From Cellulosilyticum sp. I15G10I2 (GTDB taxonomy: Bacteria > Bacillota > Clostridia > Lachnospirales > Cellulosilyticaceae), in contig NZ_FMMP01000006.1 of assembly GCF_900095725.1 (NCBI RefSeq), positions 1,302,001 to 1,366,000 of the forward strand: a stretch of DNA of 64,000 bases, read 5' to 3'. The position numbers were made by a program, and so were the translations under genes. Positions 43,181-53,065 of this stretch are shown here, piece after piece (within the stretch, counting starts at the first letter, position 1; every line of letters starts with the position of its first letter). The notes beneath the pieces are model-generated. The model searched no databases. It saw only the letters and a program-made list of their open reading frames with translations, and was not told the DNA's origin.

Positions 43181-44788
43181 CTATTTAAGATGGTCTACAG
43201 CAGCTCTTTCGATTGCAAGTCCCTCTGTGTAACGCTTCATGAATGCTTCAAAGCCTTCTACATCCTTAGCATCAGGCTCAACCTTTGTACCCACTTTTCC
43301 TGCAAATACTTGTTGTGTTAAATAATCCTCTAATGTCTCATTTTCAGATTTGTTAAGCATGTAAGATGCAAGCAGTGCAATCCCCCATGCGCCACCTTCA
43401 TCAGCCGTTTCCATAACAGAAACCGGTGCATCTATAGCTGCAGCCATAATCTTTTGTCCTACGCCTTTAGTTCTAAATAAGCCGCCATGACCTAAGATTT
43501 CATCAACCTTAACGCCTTCCTCTTTAAGAAGAATATCCAAGCCAGTTTTTAATGCACCTAATGCTGTAAATAAATGCACACGCATGAAGTTGGCTAAGTT
43601 AAATTTACTTTCTGATGAACGGACAAATAACGGACGTCCTTCTTCAAAATGAGTGATATGTTCCCCTGAGAAATAATTGTAAGCCAATAACCCCCCACAA
43701 TCTGCATCGCCTTCAAGTGCCTTATTATACAAAGTTGCAAACAACTTATCCATGTTAACTTCCGCACCCATTGCTTCAGAAAATTCTTTGAATAGGTTAA
43801 CCCATGCATTAAGATCTGATGTGCAGTTGTTACAGTGAACCATGGCTACTAAGTTACCAGTAGGCGTTGTCACTAAATCTATTTCCTCATAGGGTTTTGA
43901 TAGGTCCTTTTCAAGTACAATCATTGCAAAAACAGAAGTTCCAGCTGAAACATTACCCGTACGCTGAGCTATACTATTCGTTGCAACCATCCCTGTTCCC
44001 GCATCACCTTCCGGCGGACAAAGCGGAATACCTGGTTTTAAGCTCCCAGTAACATCTAAAAGCTTTGCACCTTCTTCTGTAAGAAAACCAGCATTTTCAC
44101 CAGCTACTAAAATCTTTGGCAGGAGATCTTCAATTTTCCATGAGAAGTTGTAAGATGCAATTAACTCATTAAACTGCTCAATCATGTTCGTATTATAATT
44201 TTTTGTAGCAATATCAACAGGAAACATTCCTGAACCTTCACCAACACCTATAACCTTTTCTCCCGTTAGTTTCCAATGTACATAGCCTTCTAAGGTTGTT
44301 TGAAAACTGATATCCGCTACATGCTCTTCACCATTTAAAATAGCCTGATAAAGATGCGCAATGCTCCATCTTTGAGGAATGTTGTGGTTGAAAAGCTTCG
44401 TCAATTCTTCTGAAGCTTTCTCAGTAATAGTGTTACGCCATGTACGGAATGGTACTAAAAGCGCATCTTCTTTGTCAAAAACCATATACCCATGCATCAT
44501 AGCACTAAAACCAATGGCGCCAATGGTTTCAAGCGTTATGCCATATTGCTGTTTTACGTCTTTTGCCATCTTCTGATAACTATCTTGTATCCCTTTCCAA
44601 ATATCTTCTAAGCTGTAGGTCCAGATATTGTTAACATAGCTGTTTTCCCACTCATGGCTGCCGGAGGCAATAGGTGTATTATCTTCCCCGACCAGAACCG
44701 ATTTAATTCTGGTTGATCCAAGTTCAATGCCAAGAGCTGTTTTTCCACTTATAATAGCACTTTTGATATCATTTACTGTAATAGCCAA
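43181..44788 (-). CDS. araB: FGGY-family carbohydrate kinase, probable ribulokinase
   Basis: This 535-residue FGGY kinase would phosphorylate L-ribulose at the step between AraA and AraD. N-terminal landmarks are [18 protein letters not shown] (phosphate-binding loop 1) and [17 protein letters not shown]. The middle has SGMFPVD and [13 protein letters not shown], and the C-terminal lobe has [21 protein letters not shown] followed by [13 protein letters not shown]. It is nearer to clostridial FGGY kinases that serve as ribulokinase than to classic E. coli AraB (566 residues), so the symbol rests partly on position. The start is a TTG at 44788, nine bases after AGGAGGG. It is 13 bases behind araA. 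Confidence 0.85.
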   Translation of the reverse strand: MAITVNDIKSAIISGKTALGIELGSTRIKSVLVGEDNTPIASGSHEWENSYVNNIWTYSLEDIWKGIQDSYQKMAKDVKQQYGITLETIGAIGFSAMMHGYMVFDKEDALLVPFRTWRNTITEKASEELTKLFNHNIPQRWSIAHLYQAILNGEEHVADISFQTTLEGYVHWKLTGEKVIGVGEGSGMFPVDIATKNYNTNMIEQFNELIASYNFSWKIEDLLPKILVAGENAGFLTEEGAKLLDVTGSLKPGIPLCPPEGDAGTGMVATNSIAQRTGNVSAGTSVFAMIVLEKDLSKPYEEIDLVTTPTGNLVAMVHCNNCTSDLNAWVNLFKEFSEAMGAEVNMDKLFATLYNKALEGDADCGGLLAYNYFSGEHITHFEEGRPLFVRSSESKFNLANFMRVHLFTALGALKTGLDILLKEEGVKVDEILGHGGLFRTKGVGQKIMAAAIDAPVSVMETADEGGAWGIALLASYMLNKSENETLEDYLTQQVFAGKVGTKVEPDAKDVEGFEAFMKRYTEGLAIERAAVDHLK

Positions 44789-44801
44789 TTTTCATCCCTC
44801 C

Positions 44802-46286
44802 TTATGATCTAAACTTCCAAAGCATATCACTTAATTGAAGTTCTTTTTTAAATTGTGTGATATTTGTATCTTTGTTAATCAGTACATATTCAATGCCCAT
44901 CATATCGGCCCAATCAATTAAATCTTCTGTTGTTACTTCATAAGAAAATACTGTATGATGCGCTCCCCCTGCATAGATCCACGCTTCAGCAGATACGCTC
45001 ATAGAAGGCTGTGGCTTCCAAATAACACTTGCAACTGGCAATTTTGGCATTTCATGTGGCAACTCAACCGCTTCTACTTCTAATATAATCAATCTGAATC
45101 TGCCGCCCATATCAATAAGAGATGCACACACTGCCTGACCTGCCTTACCATTAAATACAAGTCTTGCTGGCGCTTCTTTGTCACCAATACCAAGAGGATG
45201 TACCTCTATTTTAGGTTTATCTTTTGCAATAGTCGGGCAAACCTCCAGCATGTGTGCACCAAGGATCATTTCATTACCTGGCTCAAAGTGATACGTATAG
45301 TCTTCCATAAAGGAAGTGTCTTTATTATTTGCCATAAGCTTCATTACTCTTGTGAGCGCTGCTGTTTTCCAATCACCCTCACCGCCAAAACCATATCCTG
45401 CTTCCATCATTCTTTGTGTTGCAAGACCTGGTAGTTGTTTCATACCGTGAAGTACTTGAAAACTGTCCGTAAAGGCACCAAAACCGCCCTCTTCTAGTAA
45501 TGCTTTCATGGCTATTTCAATTTTCCCTTGATATCTTACTGCTTCAAATAAATCTTTATCTGCAACCACTTTTTCATCAATAGTATACATTTCTTTATAA
45601 ACTTCCATCAGCGCATCTATTTCTTCTTCAGTGACTTGGTCCATACGCGCTACCAAGTCACCAATACCATAAGAGTTAATAGACCAGCCAAGTTTAATTT
45701 GCGCTTCTACTTTATCGCCTTCTGTTACAGCAACTTCTCTCATGTTATCATCAAATCTTAAAACCTTAAGATCTCTGCCCATAAAAGCAACAACAGCTAT
45801 ATTCATCCATTTGCCAATACGTTTAATCGTTTTTGGATCTTGATAGTGGCCTGCAATAACCTTTCTGGCTATTCCCATACGCGTTCCTATAAACCCATGT
45901 TCACGGTCACCGTGAGCAGATTGATTGGTATTCATAAAATCCATATCAATTGTATCCCATGGAATGTCTCTGTTAAATTGTGTATTTAAATGAAGCATAG
46001 GCTTGTTTAATTGTTTAAGACCATTAATCCACATCTTAGAAGGTGAAAAAGTATGCATCCAAGTAATAATCCCTGCACATGTGCTATCTGCATTGGCTGC
46101 AATACAAACCTCAGTAATTTCATCAGGTGTTTTAACAGTTGGTTTACTGATTACCTCATAGGCGATCTCATCTGATTCATTAAAAAAACTTACTATTTTT
46201 TGAGAATTACTTGCTACTTCTTTAAGCGTTTCATCTCCATAAAGATGCTGACTTCCTGTTACAAACCAAAATACATATTTTTTCAT
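44802..46286 (-). CDS. araA: L-arabinose isomerase
   Basis: AraA converts L-arabinose to L-ribulose in the cytoplasm with Mn2+. The 494-residue length fits the family (about 500). Recognisable parts are FWFVTGSQHLYGDETLKEV at the N-terminus, AGIITWMHTFSPSKMWI, LNTQFNRDIPW, GYGFGGEGDWKTAAL, and MLGAHMLEVCPTIA-like EMILGAHMLEVCPTIA with the metal-binding Glu/His set. The ATG follows GGGGTGAAGTTATT. It is the first gene of araA-kinase-araD and diverges from a LacI-type regulator gene, across a 188-base region with a possible operator. Confidence 0.97.
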   Translation of the reverse strand: MKKYVFWFVTGSQHLYGDETLKEVASNSQKIVSFFNESDEIAYEVISKPTVKTPDEITEVCIAANADSTCAGIITWMHTFSPSKMWINGLKQLNKPMLHLNTQFNRDIPWDTIDMDFMNTNQSAHGDREHGFIGTRMGIARKVIAGHYQDPKTIKRIGKWMNIAVVAFMGRDLKVLRFDDNMREVAVTEGDKVEAQIKLGWSINSYGIGDLVARMDQVTEEEIDALMEVYKEMYTIDEKVVADKDLFEAVRYQGKIEIAMKALLEEGGFGAFTDSFQVLHGMKQLPGLATQRMMEAGYGFGGEGDWKTAALTRVMKLMANNKDTSFMEDYTYHFEPGNEMILGAHMLEVCPTIAKDKPKIEVHPLGIGDKEAPARLVFNGKAGQAVCASLIDMGGRFRLIILEVEAVELPHEMPKLPVASVIWKPQPSMSVSAEAWIYAGGAHHTVFSYEVTTEDLIDWADMMGIEYVLINKDTNITQFKKELQLSDMLWKFRS

Positions 46287-46356
46287 AATAACTTCACCCC
46301 TTCATGTTATTTACTTATAATTTTATAAGTATCGGATAATAATATTATAATATACG

Positions 46357-46385
46357 TTTACTAAATTATCAACTTGTTTAGTAAA
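46357..46385. promoter_or_regulatory. Possible operator between araA and the LacI-type regulator gene
   Basis: TTTACTAAA (46357-46365) and TTTAGTAAA (46377-46385) form an inverted repeat with 11 bases between the arms, in the shared control region. The spacing is wider than a classic LacI site. Confidence 0.45.
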
Positions 46386-46413
46386 TATTTTCGCTTTGTT
46401 TACCTTTTTTTAT

Positions 46414-46441
46414 TTGCTTATAATGAAGTATATGTTATACT
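46414..46441 (+). promoter_or_regulatory. Promoter of the LacI-type regulator gene
   Basis: TTGCTT (46414-46419) and TATACT (46436-46441) are separated by 16 bases, 33 bases upstream of the start codon. Confidence 0.6.
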
Positions 46442-46474
46442 AAATACATGATTTTATACATTGGAGGTTACAAA

Positions 46475-47479
46475 ATGGCAACCATAAGAGATATAGCCAG
46501 GCTTGCAGAGGTATCTCCGGCAACCGTATCCAGAGTTTTAAACCTTGATGAATCCATCAGTGTATCCTTAGAAACTAAAAAAAGAATCTTTGAAGTAGCT
46601 GAGAATTTGTCTTATCAAAAACCTAACCGTTCTCCTAAATCCACTTCAAATAATTTAAATATAGGACTTATTCACTGTTGTAATGAACTTCAGGAGCTAA
46701 ACGATCCGTACTTCCTGTCAATTCGCATTGGTATTGATGAAGAGTGTAAAACAAATAATCTTAATCTGCATAAAGTTTATAAAGATGATGTTATTGCTAA
46801 CCATTTTCCAGCTGAAAGTCTTGATGGTATGATTCTACTCGGTAGATTTGAAGAAAATCAAATCGATATTTTTAGAAAGTATTCAGACAATATCGTTTTT
46901 CTTCACGGAACTTCCTCACATTTTGAATTCGATAGTGTACAAGTAGATTTTAGACAAATTACCCGGGATGTTTTAGATTATCTTATCGCCAAAGGCCATA
47001 CTAAAATTGCATATATTGGCGGCAGGGAAAAAGTACTTGGCGCAAGTGACCTATTAACCGATGACAGGGAAAGTGAATTTATAGATTATTTATCTCGGCT
47101 AAATCTTTATAATCCGTCTTATATACGAGTAGGCCATTACGATTTTAAAGATGGCTATGAACTGATGCATTCACTTATCAAAGCGAATGCAAATAACTTA
47201 CCTTCTTGTGTTTTTATGGCAAGTGATTCTCTGGCTATAGGTGGTATACGTGCACTTAACGAACTAGGGCTTAGTATTCCCGAGACTATTTCTATTATTG
47301 GCTGCAATGATATTCCAGCTTCTCAGTATACTTCGCCTACATTATCTACAATTAAAATTTATACTAAGTTTATGGGGGAGCTTGGTGTAAAGTTACTTCT
47401 CGAGCAAATTAATGATATACGAAAAGAAAAGATAAAAGTGACTATTCCCCATAAGCTCATTGTAAGAGAAAGCTGTTAA
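46475..47479 (+). CDS. LacI/GalR family transcriptional regulator, probable arabinose regulator
   Basis: A 334-residue LacI-type repressor. The N-terminal helix-turn-helix and hinge cover about residues 1-55 (ATIRDIARLAEVSPATVSRVLN, then KRIFEVAENLSYQ). The rest is a sugar-binding-type effector domain (LNIGLIHCCNELQELNDPYF, MASDSLAIGGIRALNELGL, IIGCNDIPASQYTSPTLSTI). The ATG at 46475 follows TTGGAGGTTACAAA; an ATG 27 bases upstream lacks a site. It diverges from araA, which suggests that it controls the arabinose genes. Typical Firmicutes AraR is a GntR-HTH/LacI hybrid, so this is a different type. The inducer is not determined. Confidence 0.9.
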   Translation: MATIRDIARLAEVSPATVSRVLNLDESISVSLETKKRIFEVAENLSYQKPNRSPKSTSNNLNIGLIHCCNELQELNDPYFLSIRIGIDEECKTNNLNLHKVYKDDVIANHFPAESLDGMILLGRFEENQIDIFRKYSDNIVFLHGTSSHFEFDSVQVDFRQITRDVLDYLIAKGHTKIAYIGGREKVLGASDLLTDDRESEFIDYLSRLNLYNPSYIRVGHYDFKDGYELMHSLIKANANNLPSCVFMASDSLAIGGIRALNELGLSIPETISIIGCNDIPASQYTSPTLSTIKIYTKFMGELGVKLLLEQINDIRKEKIKVTIPHKLIVRESC

Positions 47480-47482
47480 AAA

Positions 47483-47550
47483 AACAGATCAAAGAAGCTG
47501 CTATAATCACCAAGATTTATGCACGCATCTTTGATCTGTTCTTTTTTATA
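47483..47550. terminator. Terminator between the regulator and chemoreceptor genes
   Basis: AACAGATCAAAGA (47483-47495) pairs with its complement (47538-47550) over a 42-base loop, followed by CTTTTTT on the plus strand. The chemoreceptor gene on the other strand ends inside the right arm. Confidence 0.75.
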
Positions 47551-49273
47551 AGATCTTAAAATGATTGACTGCGTTATTTAAATTGTTTACTAAATCTCGT
47601 TGTCTGATTATGTCTTCATCTACGTTTACTATATTATGAGTTGTTTCATTAATATTTAAAACAATTTTTTCAGAACTTATTGCCGTGCTGCCAATCGTTT
47701 CAGATACATGCTTCATAGCCTCTGCCACTTCTTCAATCGTTTCTGATATAACTTTGGATGCTTTTGCAATCTCATCTGAAAGACTCATGATTGCATTGGC
47801 ATCTCTTTCATAATCTGCTGCCCCTTGAATAAAAAACTTATAATCAGGATTGACAGTCGTCTCAAAAAAATCTAAAATATCTTTTGTGTTATTACCCAAG
47901 TTGCTAAATGCAGATTCAAATTTAGTAATAATCTGTTGTATTTGACTAGCCAGCCTCTGACTATTTGCAGCTAATACGCGTACTTCATCAGCTACTACAC
48001 CAAAACCTCTTCCGTATTCTCCAGCTCTTGCAGCTTCTATCGAAGCATTAAGGGCAAGTAAATTTGTTTGCTTGGCCACTGTTGTGATCCCCTGTACCAT
48101 CAACTTGATCTCTTCTAATACCTTCCCCTCTTCTATAGCCCTTATAATATTCCCCCTTTTTTGTTCATACATATCATAAGCTGTTTGGGCTGACTTTTGT
48201 CCTCTGTTATTAAGAAGTGCTGCTCTGTCTTTTATTTGTATAGAGGCATGTGCACCTTGTTCTGCTTTCATTGAAAGTACTGCTGTAATACTTTGAATTT
48301 CTTCTGTGGAACCATTAACTTCTTCTGCTATAGCACTCATATGGTCTATTCCCTCATAAATATTTTTAATAGATACATTAATTGTCTGCATTTTGTTTTC
48401 AATACCACCTACCGCCTTACTGACTCCACTCGAAGTGCTTTGAAGCGATTTAGCACCCATTTGAATATCTTTTATAACTTTTTTGATATTTTCGCTGCAT
48501 TTATTTAAGGCCTCTATAACCTTTGTAATTTCATCATCACTTTTATCTTGCATATTAAGAGTTAAATCACCCCCAGCCATCACTTCTGTATAATAAATAA
48601 TCTTTTTTAATCTATTAGACAATAATTTAAAGATTACAAAACTCAGTAATAGACTCACTACAATTGATATAATGGTTATCGTATAGGTAAAGTATTTTGA
48701 ATACTTAGCAACTTCCATACTTGTTAAATAATACGCCCTGACATCTTCCCGATTGATTTGAATAAGTGAATCGAGCAGTTTGAGCATATCATCATTATGT
48801 GAAGCTTGCGACCTATAGTCACTATTTGCATTAGCTAAGTCCCCTATTTTTACAGCTTCTATTATTTCTGTTCTTGCTTGTTCAGCAAGTTCTAGGCTGT
48901 TTTCCAGAATATTTATTTTTTCTGATTGTTCTGTAGTAAGATTATACTTTCTATACCTATTAATAAGTTCTATATTTTCTGCTTTTAATAAATTAACCTT
49001 TTTTTCTACCTCTGCTATTCTTCCTGTATTAAAGTTGTCTAGTACTATAGATACTTCTACATTCATATCTAATAAATGCGTCTTTAACTTATAGAGTGTC
49101 TCTATAGATTCTAAATTAACGGTATAAACTTGGTCCAGCTTTTCTGTTATCGTATTCATGTTAGATATATTGCTTACTCCCAAGACAATTAAAAGTAATG
49201 TTATCGTTGTAAAACAGATTAGTAACTGATAGATAATCTTTATATTTAAAAAGTTTTTTGTTGTACTTTTCAT
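47546..49273 (-). CDS. Methyl-accepting chemotaxis protein, four-helix sensor type
   Basis: A chemoreceptor of about 575 residues. The N-terminal anchor ([20 protein letters not shown]) is followed by a helical extracellular 4HB_MCP sensor (about 35-185), a second helix ([19 protein letters not shown]), HAMP, and the long signalling coiled coil. The hairpin tip has [34 protein letters not shown]. The ATG at 49273 follows GGGGGAAGGCA; upstream ATGs in the frame lack a site. No CheR-tether pentapeptide is seen at the C-terminus. It sits directly downstream of the sugar ABC transporter operon, so it may report on the same sugar through its binding protein (inferred). Confidence 0.92.
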   Translation of the reverse strand: MKSTTKNFLNIKIIYQLLICFTTITLLLIVLGVSNISNMNTITEKLDQVYTVNLESIETLYKLKTHLLDMNVEVSIVLDNFNTGRIAEVEKKVNLLKAENIELINRYRKYNLTTEQSEKINILENSLELAEQARTEIIEAVKIGDLANANSDYRSQASHNDDMLKLLDSLIQINREDVRAYYLTSMEVAKYSKYFTYTITIISIVVSLLLSFVIFKLLSNRLKKIIYYTEVMAGGDLTLNMQDKSDDEITKVIEALNKCSENIKKVIKDIQMGAKSLQSTSSGVSKAVGGIENKMQTINVSIKNIYEGIDHMSAIAEEVNGSTEEIQSITAVLSMKAEQGAHASIQIKDRAALLNNRGQKSAQTAYDMYEQKRGNIIRAIEEGKVLEEIKLMVQGITTVAKQTNLLALNASIEAARAGEYGRGFGVVADEVRVLAANSQRLASQIQQIITKFESAFSNLGNNTKDILDFFETTVNPDYKFFIQGAADYERDANAIMSLSDEIAKASKVISETIEEVAEAMKHVSETIGSTAISSEKIVLNINETTHNIVNVDEDIIRQRDLVNNLNNAVNHFKIL

Positions 49274-49365
49274 TGCCTTCCCCCATGATTCATCCTTTTT
49301 ATGTACTCCCTGACTCACATATGAATGTGCGAGATAAATTTTTTCCAAATATGCATAATAACATA

Positions 49366-49388
49366 GGCACCTCATCTATTAAGGTGCC
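49366..49388 (-). terminator. Weak terminator after the sugar ABC transporter operon
   Basis: GGCACCT (49366-49372) pairs with AGGTGCC (49382-49388), 30 bases past the last permease stop. The tract following on the minus strand is only moderately T-rich. Confidence 0.5.
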
Positions 49389-49418
49389 ATTTAATTATCA
49401 AGTTGAACTATAATAAAT

Positions 49419-50396
49419 TTATTTTAATTTTTTAACTTTTACAAGAGTAAATACTCTTTGTATTAGAATAAACAAACATAACAGAGCAGCTACTGCAATT
49501 TTAGTCCACCAAGAGCTCAAGGTCCCTTGGAACATAATAAGGGTTTGTATGGTACCTTGTGTAAGAACCCCTAAAAGAGTTCCCATAACATAGCCTACTC
49601 CACCTGTAAGAAGTGTTCCGCCTATAACAGCGGCAGCTATAGCATCCATTTCTAGCCCAACAGTATGCAGTCCATATCCCGAAAGCATATAAAAACTAAA
49701 CACAATACCCGCAAGAGCTGAACATCCTCCATTTAAGGTGTATACGAGTATTTTAGTGCTGTCTACCTGTAGCCCCATAAGTCTCGCAGACTGTTCATTA
49801 CCCCCTATCGCATAAACTGTTCTTCCAAACTTACTAAACTGCAAAATAAAGAAGGCTGCGATTAATACAACAATTGCTATGACTACACTATAGGATATGA
49901 AGCCATCTCCAATAGGGATTCTTGATTGGCTCATTGTAACATAAAATGGATTATCTATAATAATCGTATCTATACTTACAACATAACAAAGCCCCCTTGC
50001 CATAAACATGCCCGCAAGTGTAACAATAAAAGGCTGTATTTTAAACTTTGTAATTAATACACCCATTAATGCCCCAAATAAACATCCAATACAAAGTGAA
50101 AGTGCGATCACTATCGCTGCATGCCATCCTTTTCTAAGTAAATCAGCAGAAAACATACATGTAAAAGCAATCATAGAACCAACAGAGATATCTATCCCGC
50201 CCGTTAAAAGCACAAAAGTCATACCAATTGCTGTTATGAGTAGAAAAGCATTATCTATCAGTAGGTTCAAGAAGTTTTGTAAACTAAAAAAACCTGTATA
50301 TTTGACTGATCCAAATATAAATAAAACGAGAAGTAACAAAAACGTAATCAGTAAAGGCATATATTTAGTTTGAAAGAGTTTGGTTTTCAACTTCAT
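49419..50396 (-). CDS. Sugar ABC transporter permease, YjfF-like
   Basis: This 325-residue permease of the ribose/galactofuranose importer class has about nine or ten helices. The usual motif lines are present: IGMTFVLLTGGIDISVGSMIAF, VTLAGMFMARGLCYVVSID, and AAAVIGGTLLTGGVGYVMGTLLG, where the EAA-like loop contacts the ATPase. It resembles YjfF, the second permease of the E. coli YtfQRT-YjfF furanose importer. It overlaps the first permease gene by 32 bases and ends the operon. The substrate is inferred to be arabinofuranose or galactofuranose from the binding protein and the ara genes nearby. Confidence 0.9.
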   Translation of the reverse strand: MKLKTKLFQTKYMPLLITFLLLLVLFIFGSVKYTGFFSLQNFLNLLIDNAFLLITAIGMTFVLLTGGIDISVGSMIAFTCMFSADLLRKGWHAAIVIALSLCIGCLFGALMGVLITKFKIQPFIVTLAGMFMARGLCYVVSIDTIIIDNPFYVTMSQSRIPIGDGFISYSVVIAIVVLIAAFFILQFSKFGRTVYAIGGNEQSARLMGLQVDSTKILVYTLNGGCSALAGIVFSFYMLSGYGLHTVGLEMDAIAAAVIGGTLLTGGVGYVMGTLLGVLTQGTIQTLIMFQGTLSSWWTKIAVAALLCLFILIQRVFTLVKVKKLK

Positions 50397-51432
50397 CCCC
50401 CCTCTTCGTATTGAATAAGCTTGCTAACATATTTCTAAATTCTGGTGATTGCATTAAGCAAATAATAATAACAACAGTAGCCTTAACGACAAGCGTGATT
50501 TCAGGAGGTACGCCTATTGAATAAATAGTGGTCGTAATACTTTGAATAACCAGTGCCCCCACTAGACTTGCCGGGATAGAAAATTTTCCACCTGTCATAG
50601 GGTTGCCACCTAGCGCAACTGCAAGGATGGCATCGAGTTCAATAAAAAGTCCTGCATTGTTTGCATCAGCAGATTTGATATTTGAACTGATTAGTATACC
50701 TGCTATCCCTGCACATAAGCCAGAGATCGTATAGACTATGAGTTTAATGCGATCTACATGAATCCCTGCATATTTACTTGCACTTGCATTACAGCCAGCT
50801 GACTGTATAAAAAGCCCCAGCGCTGTTTTCTTAACCAAAAGTATGATAATAAGAAGTAAAAACGCTACTATAAAGATTGAAAATGGCAAACCTAATAAAT
50901 ACCCGCCTCCAAAGAAAAAATAAGGCTTATAATAAATCGTAATAATTTGTCCTTTTGTAATAAGTTGGGCAATCCCTCTGCCTGCTACCATAAGAATCAT
51001 AGTAGCTATAATAGGTTGTATCCCAAGTTTTGCAATAAGTGTTCCATTCCAAAGTCCGAGTAATATTGCAATAAACAGTGTTGTAATGATTGCGATAGGC
51101 ATAGGCACAAGTGTTACATATTCTTGTACACCATCTACAAATACCATCTCACCTCCCACTAAACTTGCTACAACCGCAGCGCTAATAGCTATGGTTGATC
51201 CTACTGAAATATCTGTTCCTCCAGTAGCTATAACAAGTGTAAGTCCAATTGCAAGCAGCATCAGTGGGCTTCCTCTATTAATAATATCTATAATACTTCC
51301 AAATAAATGGCCGTCTTTTATTTCTAAATTAAAAAACCCCGGTGTAAAAAAGAGGTTAAATAACATCACTAATAAAAGTGCAGTAATCGGCCAAAACATC
51401 TGATATTTTGTAAGTTTTTTAATACTGCCCAT
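50365..51432 (-). CDS. Sugar ABC transporter permease, YtfT-like
   Basis: This 355-residue permease of the same importer has the family motif LAIGLTLVIATGGTDISVGSTIA, then GTLIAKLGIQPIIATMILMVAGRGIAQL, and the coupling region ELDAILAVALGGNPMTGGKFSI. It is YtfT-like and pairs with the next permease to form the channel. A long hydrophobic N-terminus (MFWPITALLLVMLFNLFFTPG) precedes the first motif. It starts one base after the stop of the ATPase gene, so translation is tightly coupled. Confidence 0.9.
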   Translation of the reverse strand: MGSIKKLTKYQMFWPITALLLVMLFNLFFTPGFFNLEIKDGHLFGSIIDIINRGSPLMLLAIGLTLVIATGGTDISVGSTIAISAAVVASLVGGEMVFVDGVQEYVTLVPMPIAIITTLFIAILLGLWNGTLIAKLGIQPIIATMILMVAGRGIAQLITKGQIITIYYKPYFFFGGGYLLGLPFSIFIVAFLLLIIILLVKKTALGLFIQSAGCNASASKYAGIHVDRIKLIVYTISGLCAGIAGILISSNIKSADANNAGLFIELDAILAVALGGNPMTGGKFSIPASLVGALVIQSITTTIYSIGVPPEITLVVKATVVIIICLMQSPEFRNMLASLFNTKRGDEVENQTLSN

Positions 51433-51433
51433 A

Positions 51434-52948
51434 TTAGTTCCCTCCCGCTATTGTATTCATGATGATATTGGTATCTAACTCTTCTTGTCTAAGTTCCGCA
51501 ATTTTCACCCTATCTCTTAGAACGACCATACGGCTGCATGTTCTTAACATTTCATCTAGTTCTGATGAAATAAAGATCACAGACATTCCTTTTTCGGCAA
51601 GTTCTATAACAAGTTTTTGGATTTCTGTCTTTGTGCCAATGTCAATCCCTCTTGTCGGTTCATCTAAGATAAGTAATTTAGGCTGTGTCAAGAGCCATCT
51701 GGCTAAAATGACCTTTTGCTGATTACCCCCGCTTAACTCTTTAACCATTTTTTCTGGCGAAGGTGTTTTGATACTTAGCAAATTGATATAGTCATTCGCT
51801 ATTTTTTCTTGTTCACTACGTTTTATATATTTCATCCAGCCACGTTGGCTCTGAAGGGCTAATATAATGTTTTCCCGAACTGAAAGATCTGGGATAATCC
51901 CATCTGCTTTTCTATTTTCTGGACAATATGCTATACCGTTCTTAATCGCCTCAAGTGGTGTTGTTATATTCTTTTTTACGCCTTCTATATGGATCTCTCC
52001 TGTATCTGGTTTCTGGGCTCCAAATAATAGTTTTGCCATTTCAGTTCTTCCGGAACCTAAAAGGCCAGCAAGACCTAATACTTCCCCTTTATAAATCATA
52101 ATATCGTAAGGTTCTATTTCATTTTTCTTGCCTATTTTTTTAGTTTCTAAAAAGACTTCTTTATTAAAATGCTCATCTCTTGTGTCTTCTCCTTTAATAG
52201 ATGCATTAAGTTCGTCAAAATCCTTGCCAATCATCTTAGCTACAAGCTGTACCTTTGGCAGATCTTTGATTTGATATTCTCCTACAAGCTCTCCATTTCT
52301 AAGCACAGTGATACGATCACATACAGCATAAACCTGGTCTAAAAAGTGTGTCACAAATACAATACCAATGCCTTCATTTTTTAACTGAAGCATAATTTCA
52401 AAAAGCTTTTGCACTTCATTTTCATCTAAGCTAGAAGTCGGCTCATCTAATATTAAAACTTTTGCATCAACATCTACGGCTCTTGCAATAGCCACCATTT
52501 GTTGGATCGCCACAGAATATGAATCTAATGTTTTTGTAACATCAATGGCTACATTTAATCTTTCTAGCGCCAACTTTGCTTTATGATGCATTTCTTTCCA
52601 ACAAATTTTTCCAAGCTTCATAGGTTCTCGTCCAATAAACATGTTTTCTGCTACTGAAAGATTACTACATAGATTAACCTCTTGATAAACGGTACTTATG
52701 CCTATATCTTGTGCATCTTTTGTAGATTTAGGCAAAACCTTTTTGCCTTGAAGAAATATTTGGCCCTTATCCAATTTTTCCACGCCTGTTAAAACCTTTA
52801 TAAGTGTAGATTTACCTGCCCCATTTTCGCCCATCAATGCATGAATTTCGCCTTTCCTCAAAGTAAAATCAACATTTTCCAGCGCATTAACCCCTGGAAA
52901 ATACTTGCATATACTTTTCATTGTTAAGACTATATTGTCATTTTTCAT
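51434..52948 (-). CDS. Sugar ABC transporter ATP-binding protein (two nucleotide-binding domains), YtfR-like
   Basis: A protein of about 504 residues with two fused ATPase domains, the form seen in ribose, arabinose and galactofuranose importers. Domain 1 has Walker A GENGAGKST, with Walker B at ILDEPTSS. Domain 2 has a degenerate Walker A (GLLGSGRTE), then ELSGGNQQKVILARWL and LLILDEPTRGIDIG. The degenerate second site is normal for the family. The ATG at 52948 follows AAGGAGGCAACT, replacing an upstream in-frame start at 52993 that would lie in an intercistronic hairpin. It is followed at once by the two permease genes. Confidence 0.93.
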   Translation of the reverse strand: MKNDNIVLTMKSICKYFPGVNALENVDFTLRKGEIHALMGENGAGKSTLIKVLTGVEKLDKGQIFLQGKKVLPKSTKDAQDIGISTVYQEVNLCSNLSVAENMFIGREPMKLGKICWKEMHHKAKLALERLNVAIDVTKTLDSYSVAIQQMVAIARAVDVDAKVLILDEPTSSLDENEVQKLFEIMLQLKNEGIGIVFVTHFLDQVYAVCDRITVLRNGELVGEYQIKDLPKVQLVAKMIGKDFDELNASIKGEDTRDEHFNKEVFLETKKIGKKNEIEPYDIMIYKGEVLGLAGLLGSGRTEMAKLLFGAQKPDTGEIHIEGVKKNITTPLEAIKNGIAYCPENRKADGIIPDLSVRENIILALQSQRGWMKYIKRSEQEKIANDYINLLSIKTPSPEKMVKELSGGNQQKVILARWLLTQPKLLILDEPTRGIDIGTKTEIQKLVIELAEKGMSVIFISSELDEMLRTCSRMVVLRDRVKIAELRQEELDTNIIMNTIAGGN

Positions 52949-52980
52949 AGTTGCCTCCTTATTAAAAATGCTACCCTTAT

Positions 52981-53011
52981 GAGAACTAGTCATTCTTATT
53001 GACTAGTTCTC
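52981..53011 (-). repeat. Intercistronic hairpin between binding-protein and ATPase genes
   Basis: A perfect 12-base stem (52981-52992 with 53000-53011) and a 7-base loop lie between the binding-protein stop and the ATPase start. No T run follows. Such stems often protect the upstream message so that the binding protein is made in excess. Confidence 0.65.
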
Positions 53012-53065
53012 AACCTTTGTCTAACTTAGTACAAGGTAGGTAGGTCACTGACTCTATAGATTCTA

